Source of the DNA: CAZWVM01 sp964637705 | GTDB taxonomy: Bacteria; UBA8481 | Assembly (NCBI GenBank): GCA_964637705.1 | Contig: CAZWVM010000004.1 | Coordinates: 1-47,522, forward strand | Direction: 5' to 3' | Length of the DNA stretch: 47,522 nt | In this document: piece after piece, positions 36,191-43,295 of the stretch | Layout: every line of letters begins with the position of its first letter | Position numbering within the stretch: position 1 is the stretch's first letter | Notes under the pieces: generated by a model | What the model saw: the letters and a program-made list of their open reading frames with translations, nothing else | Databases searched by the model: none | Told to the model about the DNA's origin: nothing | Program-made: the position numbers and the translations under genes

Positions 36191-37270
36191 TTACAGCGCG
36201 TGCACATCGACCGCCGGCAGGCGGACGATCATCCAGACGCGGTCGCCCGGGGCGAGGGCGAGGGAGCGCACCGCCGCCGCCGGCATATCCACGTTCAACG
36301 AGGGACGGGCGGCGATCGAGATCCAGGAGCGCTCCTCCTTCAGGCTCATCGAGGTGACGACGCCCTCGATGATGTTGCCGTGCTCGCGTCGCGGAGTCTC
36401 CTTGAGCACCAGAATGTCGTGGGGGTGGATGACCGCGGCCACCGGGGCTCCGTCGCGCGGATCGCCCGGAACACAGGCGAGATCGCCCTCCGGGCTCGAG
36501 ACAACCCATCCGTCGCCGTTCCGTTTCAGCGCGCCGCGGATCACGTTCATGCCGAGGAACGAGGCGATGAAGGGAGAGCGGGGCCGCCCACGCACCTCGC
36601 CCGGCGTGCCGGTCTGGACCATCCGGCCGTTCTCCAGGATCGCGAGTCGTTCGGCGTGCATGAGGGCCTCCAGGGGCTCGTGCGTGATGACGATGCGGAT
36701 TCCTTCGAAAGACTCGACGGCCGGCCAGAGGACGGCGCGCAACCCCGCGCGCGCTTCGATGTCGAGCCCGGTGAGAGGCTCGTCGAGAAGCAGAATGCGC
36801 GGCTCGAAGATGAGAGCGCGGGCGAGCGCCGCCCGTTTCGCCTCGCCGCCCGAGACCTCGCGCCCGCGGGCGTCCGCCCTGTGAGATACGCCCATCCGTT
36901 CGAGCCATTCCCCGGCCCGTCTCCGGCTTTCGACGCGGCCGACGCCCCGCGCGCGCAGGGGAAAGGCCACGTTCTCACGGAGCGTCATGTGAGGGAAGAG
37001 AAGGCTCTCCTGGGGCAGGAGCCCGACGCCGCGCGCGGCGGCGCGGAGGTGAAGACCGCGCGAAACGTCGTCCAGGGATTCGTCTCCGTGCCGGACATGA
37101 CCGGACTCCAGCGGCGCGAGTCCTGCGATCGCGGAGACCAGCGTGGACTTGCCGGCGCCGTTGGGCCCGATGAGCGCCGTCGTTCGCCCCGGCTCGACGT
37201 CGAAAGAGGCCTCGACGCGGAATGACCCGCGACGGACCGTGAGGTCGATCTCGAGGCGCGGCCGCGTCAT
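36191..37270 (-). CDS. modC: molybdate ABC transporter ATPase
   Basis: 359 residues from the ATG at 37270. Walker A GPNGAGKST, Q-loop GVGLLPQESLLFP, signature EVSGGEAKRAALARAL, Walker B ILLLDEPLTGLD and the switch His in VITHEP are all present. The C-terminal ~120 residues form the ModC regulatory part with TOBE-like sequence (GNIIEGVVTSMSLKEERSWI). The start overlaps the end of modB by 4 bp (ATGA). Order modA-modB-modC and the ModA neighbour fix the identity over sulfate or spermidine importers. Confidence 0.92.
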   Translation of the reverse strand: MTRPRLEIDLTVRRGSFRVEASFDVEPGRTTALIGPNGAGKSTLVSAIAGLAPLESGHVRHGDESLDDVSRGLHLRAAARGVGLLPQESLLFPHMTLRENVAFPLRARGVGRVESRRRAGEWLERMGVSHRADARGREVSGGEAKRAALARALIFEPRILLLDEPLTGLDIEARAGLRAVLWPAVESFEGIRIVITHEPLEALMHAERLAILENGRMVQTGTPGEVRGRPRSPFIASFLGMNVIRGALKRNGDGWVVSSPEGDLACVPGDPRDGAPVAAVIHPHDILVLKETPRREHGNIIEGVVTSMSLKEERSWISIAARPSLNVDMPAAAVRSLALAPGDRVWMIVRLPAVDVHAL

Positions 37271-38079
37271 CGAACGCTCCGGGCCGCGCCGAGGAGCGAA
37301 CCGCGCAGGAGAAAGAGAACGGAGAAGGAGATGCCGAGGAGGATGAAGGCCAGGAGATACGCGGCCTCGGGATTCTGTTCCATCGCGAGGTAGACCGCGA
37401 GCGGCATCGTCTGCGTCACGCCCTCGAGGTTGCCCGCGAAGGTGATCGTCGCGCCGAACTCCCCGAGCGCGCGCGCCCAGCTCACCGCGAGTCCCGCTCC
37501 CAAAGCCGGGGCCAGCTGCGGCAGGAGGATGCGTCGCAAGACGAGGAGGCGTGAGGCGCCGAGCGAGGCGGCGACCGCGGCATAGCGCGGATCGATCGAG
37601 CGCAGTCCGGCCTCGAGCTGGAGGATGAGGAACGGCGAGGCTACGAAGGTCTGCGCGAGGATCGCGGCGGTCGTGGTGAAGGGGAGAGAGATGCCGAACC
37701 GCTCGAGGAAGGGACCGAGGAGCCCGCGCCGTCCGAAGGCGGCGAGCAGTCCGACGCCCGCCACGACGGGCGGTAGGACCATCGGCATCGTCACCGCGGC
37801 TCGCAGGAAACGCTCGCCCGGCAGAGAGCCGCGAGCGAGAAGCCAGGCCATGGGACCGCCGAAGACGAGGGCGAGAAGGACGGCCGAGACCGAGGTGATG
37901 AGCGAGAGCCGCAGGGCCTCCCGGACGAGCGGGTCGCCCCCGATTTCGCTCCATCGCTCCCAGGGCACGCGACCGGCGAGCCCGGCCACGGGCAGGATGA
38001 GAAAGGCGAATCCCGCCGCGGCCAGGGCCAGCGTCGAGGCCCGGGCCCACCGGCCGTCAGCGCGCCGGGATGAATCCAT
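37267..38079 (-). CDS. modB: molybdate ABC transporter permease
   Basis: 270 residues, five to six membrane helices. The ModB-type run MPMVLPPVVAGVGLLAAFGR and the EAA loop AASLGASRLLVLRRILLPQL, which docks to ModC, are clear. It overlaps modA by 23 bp and modC by 4 bp. Together with modA and modC it builds the high-affinity molybdate (possibly also tungstate) importer. Confidence 0.94.
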   Translation of the reverse strand: MDSSRRADGRWARASTLALAAAGFAFLILPVAGLAGRVPWERWSEIGGDPLVREALRLSLITSVSAVLLALVFGGPMAWLLARGSLPGERFLRAAVTMPMVLPPVVAGVGLLAAFGRRGLLGPFLERFGISLPFTTTAAILAQTFVASPFLILQLEAGLRSIDPRYAAVAASLGASRLLVLRRILLPQLAPALGAGLAVSWARALGEFGATITFAGNLEGVTQTMPLAVYLAMEQNPEAAYLLAFILLGISFSVLFLLRGSLLGAARSVR

Positions 38080-38824
38080 AGGAGCCCAGGAGCGATTGGC
38101 TGGAGGGAGTCTTCACGAAGCGCACGAAGGCCTGCGCGAGTTCCGCATCCGCCGATGCCCGCGTGGCGCAGATCGGATACTCCGCGATCATGTTCGCGGC
38201 GTCGGGGATCGCGATCGCGCGAACGCCGGGTCGCGAGCGGGCATCGGAGACGTAGACGACTCCGGCGTCGGCCTCACCGAGAACGACCTTGGAGAGGGCG
38301 GCCCGGACGGTGGGCTCGTTCGAGACGAGGTTTTTCAGGGCCGCCTCGAGAATGCCGGCGCGTTGCAGAACGACGCGCGCGTAGTCGCCGGCCGGAACGC
38401 CCGGGGCCGCGAGCACCAGCTTGACTCCTCCGTGGGCGATGTCGGTCCAGGTCCGCAGGTTCGCGGGATTGTCGCGCGGCACGACGACGACGAGCTTGTT
38501 CCGCGCGAAGACGGTCGTGGAGTCGAGGAGTTCGCCGGCCGCTCGCAGCTGCTCGGCGGGTTGCATCGCGGCGGAGGCGAAGACGTCGGCCGGGGCGCCC
38601 TCCTTGATCTGGAGCGCCAGGACGTTCGAGGCGCCGAAGTTGAACCGGACGGCGACGCCCGGGTGCGTCGCCTCGAATCGCCGGCCCAGCACCTTGAAGG
38701 CGTCCGTGAGCGATGCGGCCGCAAAGACTGTCAGGGTGCGGGGCGGCTCGGCGGAGGCCTCGGGAGAGAGAAGGGAGAGGGCGACGAGCGCGCCGATGAG
38801 CGCGTGGACGATGCGTCTCTTCAT
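38057..38824 (-). CDS. modA: molybdate-binding periplasmic protein
   Basis: 255 residues, like E. coli ModA (257). Signal peptide MKRRIVHALIGALVALSLLS to ~residue 25. ModA motifs are LTVFAAASLTDAFKVLGRRF (anion-binding Ser/Ala turn), FNFGASNVLALQIKEGAPAD, and FARNKLVVVVPRDNP. It captures molybdate for ModBC. The start ATG shares one base with the stop of the upstream porin gene (TGATG), so the porin and ModA are translationally linked. Confidence 0.95.
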   Translation of the reverse strand: MKRRIVHALIGALVALSLLSPEASAEPPRTLTVFAAASLTDAFKVLGRRFEATHPGVAVRFNFGASNVLALQIKEGAPADVFASAAMQPAEQLRAAGELLDSTTVFARNKLVVVVPRDNPANLRTWTDIAHGGVKLVLAAPGVPAGDYARVVLQRAGILEAALKNLVSNEPTVRAALSKVVLGEADAGVVYVSDARSRPGVRAIAIPDAANMIAEYPICATRASADAELAQAFVRFVKTPSSQSLLGSYGFIPAR

Positions 38825-40020
38825 CAGAATTTCACTCCGATCGTGGTTTCGATCCTTCCGCGCTCGCTGATCCTGCGCAGGCTTGCGGGGGCCGTGTGGA
38901 AGCCGGAAACGCCGAGGGTGACGTTGCGCCAGGGCGAATAGGTGGCGCGCGCGAACCAGCCCTCGAGGTCCGTGTTGCCGGCGCTTGTCGAGAATTCGCT
39001 CTCCGTGAACTGGGCCAGGGTCGCGTCGGCCTCGACGCACCGCCATCCTCCTCCGATTTCCCACGTGCCGGCCTCGGTGATCTTGCTCAGCACGGCCTCC
39101 GCCAGCCATCCTTCGTCCGCGACGGAGTTCGTGAGGCTGTTCCAGGTCGCCGAGAGGTTGCGGATCCAGGCGCCGTTGAAGCGCAAGGGCGTCGCGCGCC
39201 CGATGCGCGTCTCGAAGTAGCCGTGGATGTCGAGGACCGAGAAGCCGGTCGGGTCGTTCGGAAGGTGACGGGCTGCGGCCGTATTCGTCGCGGACTGGGT
39301 CGTGGCGTCGATCCCGAAGGGACGGATGGCGTGATACAATCCGGCCGCGGCGCCCCACTTCCAGCCCCGGTCGGCGTTCAGGACATGGTCGAATCCCACC
39401 TGCTCGGCGAGCATGTAGGGATCGTCCGGCGCGGCGTTGTCCTCGAAGAAATACTGGCCGGCGGCGGCCCAGAGCTTCCAGGGGCCGCGCGTCATGCGCG
39501 CCGTCTCGCTGACGCCTTCCAGGCCCACGTCCTTGTCCCACGCGAGCGTCGAGCCGATGAAAGGGACATCCTGCTTGCCGAGGATGAGGTGAACGTCGGC
39601 GGCCGATCCGAACGGAACGAGGTCGATATAGGCGCGGTCGATGGAGATGACCTTGCCCGTCGCCGCGTTGTCGAAGGACTGGAACGTGGAGGACGGGCTG
39701 GCGGCCGTGCCTGTCGCCAGGCGGACGCCGGCCACGACGCGGCTGTTGATCACCTTCGTGAAGCCTAGGCGGAGCGAGTAGCGGCCTCGCTCTCGGTCGC
39801 TGACGCCGGTGGTGTCGTCGAAGACGCCCTCGTAGCGGACGCGGACGTCTCCGGCCCAGGTGAATCCGTCGAAGAAGCGAACGGCGCGCGCAAGCGCGGT
39901 ATCGAAGGAGGCGTCGGGCAGGCGGATCGCCGGGGGCGAGCCGGCCGTGTCGGCGCCGGCGGCCCGGGCCGGGAGGGCGACGGCGAGAAGGACGCATACG
40001 AAGAGAAGAAGACGCTTCAT
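38824..40020 (-). CDS. putative porin of the molybdate operon
   Basis: 398 residues from the ATG at 40020. A GAGG lies 9 nt upstream and a signal peptide follows (MKRLLLFVCVLLAVALPARA). The mature part has the strand pattern of large porins (WAGDVRVRYEGVFDDT, then RYSLRLGFTKVINSRVVAG) and ends in a terminal Phe (TTIGVKF), the BAM signal. It resembles putative porins of the Porin_5/Porin_O_P kind. The frame is open to an ATG at 40158 that overlaps the preceding stop (ATGA), but that start would put 46 polar residues before the signal peptide. Position directly ahead of modA suggests an outer-membrane entry route for molybdate or another oxyanion. Confidence 0.85.
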   Translation of the reverse strand: MKRLLLFVCVLLAVALPARAAGADTAGSPPAIRLPDASFDTALARAVRFFDGFTWAGDVRVRYEGVFDDTTGVSDRERGRYSLRLGFTKVINSRVVAGVRLATGTAASPSSTFQSFDNAATGKVISIDRAYIDLVPFGSAADVHLILGKQDVPFIGSTLAWDKDVGLEGVSETARMTRGPWKLWAAAGQYFFEDNAAPDDPYMLAEQVGFDHVLNADRGWKWGAAAGLYHAIRPFGIDATTQSATNTAAARHLPNDPTGFSVLDIHGYFETRIGRATPLRFNGAWIRNLSATWNSLTNSVADEGWLAEAVLSKITEAGTWEIGGGWRCVEADATLAQFTESEFSTSAGNTDLEGWFARATYSPWRNVTLGVSGFHTAPASLRRISERGRIETTIGVKF

Positions 40021-40089
40021 CGTGGTGAACCTCGATTTCCTCAAGGCCCTCTCACGCCGTGATCCGGCCGGTGAGGGACGCCGATTCCG

Positions 40090-40106
40090 CCCGCCAGCGC
40101 GGCGGG
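40090..40106 (-). other. short GC hairpin in the regulator-porin gap
   Basis: CCCGCC and GGCGGG separated by 5 nt, in the 134-bp gap before the porin gene; a palindrome CGGATATCCG lies at 40137-40146. No U-tract follows, so it is not a normal terminator. It could act as an RNA element or be incidental GC pairing. Confidence 0.3.
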
Positions 40107-40154
40107 ATTCCGGGTGAATATCGCGCATGAGAAAGACGGATATCCGGGACATCG

Positions 40155-40853
40155 TCATGCCCGCCTCAGGATCCCGGGATCCTCGACCTCGACCTCGGCA
40201 ACCGATCGCGCATGCCGCCGCACGAGGGCGGCCAGCCCCCAGCGCGGGTCCATCCGCAGGGCCTCGGGGATGAGGCGCGCGGAGAGAAGGACGGGATGGC
40301 CGCGGCGGCCGTCATGGACGGGGACGACGAGGAGCGGCTTGCGTCGTCGCTCTTCAAAGGCGGAGAACAGGCTTTCGACGGTCGCGGGGAGGATTCGGGG
40401 GCGCGAGGCGAAGGCGACGAGCACGGTGTCGCAATCGCCCTCGACGTAGCGAAGACCCTTTTTCAGCGACGAGGCGAAGCCGCTGTTGCTGTTCGACGTG
40501 GGGAGGAGCGTGACGCCGTCCGGGAGATCACGGAACGGGGACGGGAATGAGAGATCGCTGACGACGATCGTCTCCGGGACCCTGGCCTTCGCAAGGAGCG
40601 AGACGAGCCTCATGACTCCGGCGGCCAGTTTCCGCGCACCGAGGCGCTTCGCCCCGCTTGCGGCCAGGACGACGGCGCGCCGTCCGGGGACGCCGACCGG
40701 CACGCGGTCGAGACGGCGGCAGGCGTCGTGCGAAACGAGGACGCTTTCCGGCCGCCCGTGGTGGGTGATGACGACGGGCCCCTCGTCCCGGACACGCTTG
40801 GAAAGGGCCGGGAGGTCGTTGCGCGCGTCAGCGATGCTCAGGGCGAGGCGCAT
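40155..40853 (-). CDS. Phd/YefM antitoxin-like DNA-binding domain fused to a degenerate MocA-like nucleotidyltransferase
   Basis: 232 residues from the ATG at 40853. Residues 1-50 fit the Phd/YefM fold (SIADARNDLPALSKRV, VVITHHGRPESVLVSHD), a dimeric operator-binding antitoxin domain. Residues 58-230 fit MocA, the CTP:molybdopterin cytidylyltransferase (SGFASSLKKGLRY, VPVHDGRRGHPVLL, EVEVEDPGIL). Key catalytic positions are changed: the loop LAAGxSxRMG reads LAASGAKRLG, the metal-binding ADQP reads ASRP, and the protein ends before the DIDTP motif. No toxin gene is next to it. It heads the porin-modABC run, so I infer a transcription regulator that binds a molybdenum-cofactor nucleotide. Alternatives are an active but divergent cytidylyltransferase or a toxin-antitoxin remnant. 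Confidence 0.75.
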   Translation of the reverse strand: MRLALSIADARNDLPALSKRVRDEGPVVITHHGRPESVLVSHDACRRLDRVPVGVPGRRAVVLAASGAKRLGARKLAAGVMRLVSLLAKARVPETIVVSDLSFPSPFRDLPDGVTLLPTSNSNSGFASSLKKGLRYVEGDCDTVLVAFASRPRILPATVESLFSAFEERRRKPLLVVPVHDGRRGHPVLLSARLIPEALRMDPRWGLAALVRRHARSVAEVEVEDPGILRRA

Positions 40854-40859
40854 GCACAA

Positions 40860-40888
40860 TTAATATGAACATAATATGTGAGCGTCAA
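40860..40888 (-). promoter_or_regulatory. promoter with embedded repeat operator before the Phd-MocA gene
   Basis: TTGACG (40888-40883), exactly 17 bp, TATTAA (40865-40860), 6 nt before the ATG at 40853. The spacer and -10 contain a direct repeat TAATATG at 40861-40867 and 40872-40878, 11 bp (one helical turn) apart, and a palindrome ACATA-A-TATGT at 40869-40879. These are plausible operator half-sites for autoregulation by the Phd domain. Confidence 0.5.
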
Positions 40889-40933
40889 GCGAAATGGACC
40901 GGCTCGTGAGCCTCCCCGCGGCGTGCCGGTTCG

Positions 40934-41983
40934 CTACGTCAAGGACGCCATGTCGATGACGAAGCGATACTTCACGTCGTGCTTCAGCATCCGCTCGTAG
41001 GCCTCGTTCGCGTACTGGATCCGGATCACCTCCACGTCGCTCAGGATCCCCTTCGCCGCGCAGAAGTCGATCATCTCCTGCGTCTCGGCGATCCCGCCGA
41101 TGACCGAGCCCGCGATACTGCGCCGGGCGCCGATCAGGTTGAAGCCCATCAGCGCGGGTTCGAGCGCGGTCAGGGCGCCGACGAGAGCCATCGTGCCGTC
41201 GAGCCTGAGGAGCTCGCAGTAGGGGTTGAGGTCGTGGCCGTTGGGGATGGTGTTGAGGAGGAAGTCGAAGCCGCGGCCGTTCCTCTTCATTGCCGCGGGA
41301 TCCGTCGAGATCAGGACCTCGTCCGCGCCGAGCCGCACCGCGTCCTTCGCCTTGCCCGGAGAGGTGGTGATCATGGCGACCTCGGCGCCCATCGCCTTGG
41401 CGAGCTTCACGCCCATGTGGCCGAGACCGCCGAGGCCGATCACGCCGACCCTCAGGCCGGGTCCGATCTTCCAGTGCCTCAGCGGCGAATACGTGGTGAT
41501 ACCCGCGCAGAGAAGCGGAGCGGCGCCCGCGAGGGCCAGGCTCTTCGGGATCTTAACGACGAAGTGCTCGTCCACGACGATGCACTCGGAGTAGCCTCCG
41601 AAGGTCAGTTGATCCTTGCCGCGCTCGCGCGCGTTGTACGTCCAGGTCGGCCCTTCTTCGCAGTACTGCTCCAGGTCCCGGCGGCAGGAGGCGCAGGTGC
41701 GGCAGGAATCCACCATGCAGCCGACGCCCGCGTGATCCCCGACCGCGAGCTTTGAAACCTCGGTCCCGATCCGCGCCACCCGCCCGACGATCTCGTGCCC
41801 CGGCACCAGGGGATAGAGCGAACCGCCCCAGTCGTTGCGGGCCTGGTGGAGGTCGCTGTGGCAGATGCCGCAGTAGAGGATCTCGATCTCGACGTCGCGC
41901 GGACCGGGCTCCCGCCGCTCGATGTCGAACGGCACGAGCGGGGTGGTGGCGCCGTGGACGGCAAAGGCCTTGGTTCGGGTCAT
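40934..41983 (-). CDS. zinc-dependent alcohol dehydrogenase (YahK/AdhC-like, NADP type)
   Basis: 349 residues from the ATG at 41983, with AGGAG 7 nt upstream. Catalytic zinc ligands: Cys in YCGICHSDLH and the His-Glu pair in PGHEIVG. The structural zinc site is the cysteine cluster CMVDSCRTCASCRRDLEQYC. The coenzyme site GLGGLGHMGVKLAKAMGAEV is followed by ITTSPGKAKDA, as in NADP-dependent cinnamyl-alcohol/YahK-type enzymes that reduce aldehydes. It lies 52 bp downstream of the FUSC-like gene on the same strand. A broad aldehyde reductase or detoxifying role is likely. Confidence 0.93.
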   Translation of the reverse strand: MTRTKAFAVHGATTPLVPFDIERREPGPRDVEIEILYCGICHSDLHQARNDWGGSLYPLVPGHEIVGRVARIGTEVSKLAVGDHAGVGCMVDSCRTCASCRRDLEQYCEEGPTWTYNARERGKDQLTFGGYSECIVVDEHFVVKIPKSLALAGAAPLLCAGITTYSPLRHWKIGPGLRVGVIGLGGLGHMGVKLAKAMGAEVAMITTSPGKAKDAVRLGADEVLISTDPAAMKRNGRGFDFLLNTIPNGHDLNPYCELLRLDGTMALVGALTALEPALMGFNLIGARRSIAGSVIGGIAETQEMIDFCAAKGILSDVEVIRIQYANEAYERMLKHDVKYRFVIDMASLT

Positions 41984-42035
41984 GGTGGGGCTCCTTTCGA
42001 GGGCAGGACCATGATACGGCGAATCTCTCGAGGCG

Positions 42036-43058
42036 TCAGCCGGCAGGATTCTCCCGGGTGCGACCCGACAACTCCGGGCGCTCTTTTTCGAGGCCGCGGA
42101 TCGCGCGGAGGTGGATGAGCATGCTGACGAGATTCCCGTGGAAGGCCGCGAGTGCGGGCGGCGCGGAGGGCTCGAGCGGAGGCGCCTCGACCGAATCGTG
42201 AGATCCGGCGCCGGGCTCGTCGGTCTCCCGCCGAACTTCACGCAGGATGACGACGAGAAGATCGCGGAGGCCCGTGTCTTCGAGCGGGACCTTGAAGCAG
42301 AGGACGGCGGCGGCGTGAGCGTTCTGCATGAGGTCGCGCAGGTTCCAGGCGTAGAGCTTGTATTCGCGCGCCGGGGGCAGGGCGCCGAAGAGGGGAGCCA
42401 GGGGCGTCCCCTGTTCCCGCTCGATGACCTCCAGCATCCTGACGATCTCGGCCGCGCGGGTGTACTGCGCCTCCGTGCCGCGCAGTTCGCGCTCCAGGGT
42501 CGGGACGCTCCCGCCGATCACTGCCTCCAGGATGCGCGCCGTCTTCTCGAAGAGATCGTGCCGGAGTGAATGCAAGCCGTGGAGCAGGCGATGCCGGTAG
42601 CTCGCGGCGCCGAAGGCCAGGTTGAGGACGGCCGCGAGCGGAATCCCGATGAGCAGGTGCTCGATGCGTTCGAAAAGCGCCGGTGGCGCGCCCGGTGGAT
42701 GGTAGTAGGCGATGTAGAGCGCGGAAAAGTAGGCGATTGGGAGGAGCGACTCCTGCCGGAGCCGCATGAGCACGGCGGCCACGACGGCGAGCGAGCACGC
42801 GACGGCGAAGAGTCCGTCGCCGACGAGAGAGGCGAGGCCGAGCGAGAGGAAGGAGGAGCCGAGCGCGACGACGAGTTGCTCCAGGCCGATCCTCAAGCCG
42901 CCCAGGGTTGTCGGCGAGAGGCAGAGCAGGGTGACGAAGGTCAGGGTGAGATAATCGGAGATGCGGGCGAGTCGTCCGAGGCACGTGACGAGCAGAGTGG
43001 CGGTGACGATTTTCAGGAGGAAGAGAAACGTGTCGAGCGGGGAACGATAGGGATTCAT
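42036..43058 (-). CDS. FUSC/aromatic-acid-exporter-like membrane protein
   Basis: 340 residues. The N-terminal ~165 residues form about six membrane helices (ISDYLTLTFVTLLCL, LIGIPLAAVLNLAFGAASYR). A long helical cytoplasmic part follows (~165-280, with a heptad-like Leu/Glu pattern), then a Pro/Glu-rich tail. This is the FUSC (AaeB/YccS-like) layout at half the usual length, so it may work as a dimer. FUSC proteins export aromatic acids or similar compounds. The alcohol dehydrogenase downstream could supply or remove such a compound. Confidence 0.7.
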   Translation of the reverse strand: MNPYRSPLDTFLFLLKIVTATLLVTCLGRLARISDYLTLTFVTLLCLSPTTLGGLRIGLEQLVVALGSSFLSLGLASLVGDGLFAVACSLAVVAAVLMRLRQESLLPIAYFSALYIAYYHPPGAPPALFERIEHLLIGIPLAAVLNLAFGAASYRHRLLHGLHSLRHDLFEKTARILEAVIGGSVPTLERELRGTEAQYTRAAEIVRMLEVIEREQGTPLAPLFGALPPAREYKLYAWNLRDLMQNAHAAAVLCFKVPLEDTGLRDLLVVILREVRRETDEPGAGSHDSVEAPPLEPSAPPALAAFHGNLVSMLIHLRAIRGLEKERPELSGRTRENPAG

Positions 43059-43067
43059 CTCGCTTCT

Positions 43068-43096
43068 ACTCTAGCGGCGACTCCGCTCGAGGTCAG
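43068..43096 (-). promoter_or_regulatory. promoter of the FUSC-like/alcohol dehydrogenase genes
   Basis: CTGACC (43096-43091), 17 bp, TAGAGT (43073-43068), 9 nt before the ATG at 43058. No SD; leaderless type. Confidence 0.45.
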
Positions 43097-43165
43097 CCCC
43101 CATTCAAGCCGATACGGTCCGGTATGTATATGTAACTCGAATGAAAATAGCCGAAAACCGTGTTA

Positions 43166-43200
43166 TTGCCCCTTGTAATCCGTGCTTTCGATAATTACAA
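43166..43200 (+). promoter_or_regulatory. possible promoter and operator of the HhH protein gene
   Basis: TTGCCC (43166-43171), 18 bp, GATAAT (43190-43195). A perfect inverted repeat TTGTAAT-N14-ATTACAA at 43173-43200 overlaps the -10 box and could be a repressor or activator site. This 237-bp gap is clearly more AT-rich than its surroundings. Confidence 0.4.
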
Positions 43201-43295
43201 TTCTGCTGTCGGTTCTTTCGGCAGGGGGATCTCCTTCTCTCGCTCCCCGGGCGAAGATGAGGAGTGAAGAAAATCGGGTTCAAGGAGTTCTCCTT

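Noticed and set aside
40021..40154. Moco riboswitch between the regulator-like gene and the porin
   Set aside because: There is one GC hairpin and a palindrome but I cannot recognise the multi-stem Moco architecture. A covariance search with the Rfam Moco model would decide.
40021..40158. Upstream ATG at 40158 as the porin start (ATGA overlap with the regulator stop)
   Set aside because: It would put 46 polar, Arg-rich residues before a perfect signal peptide; the ATG at 40020 has an SD and starts right at the signal.
40155..40853. Toxin-antitoxin module
   Set aside because: Phd/YefM homology suggested it, but no small toxin gene adjoins on either side, and the C-terminal part is a MocA-like domain rather than a toxin-neutralising tail.
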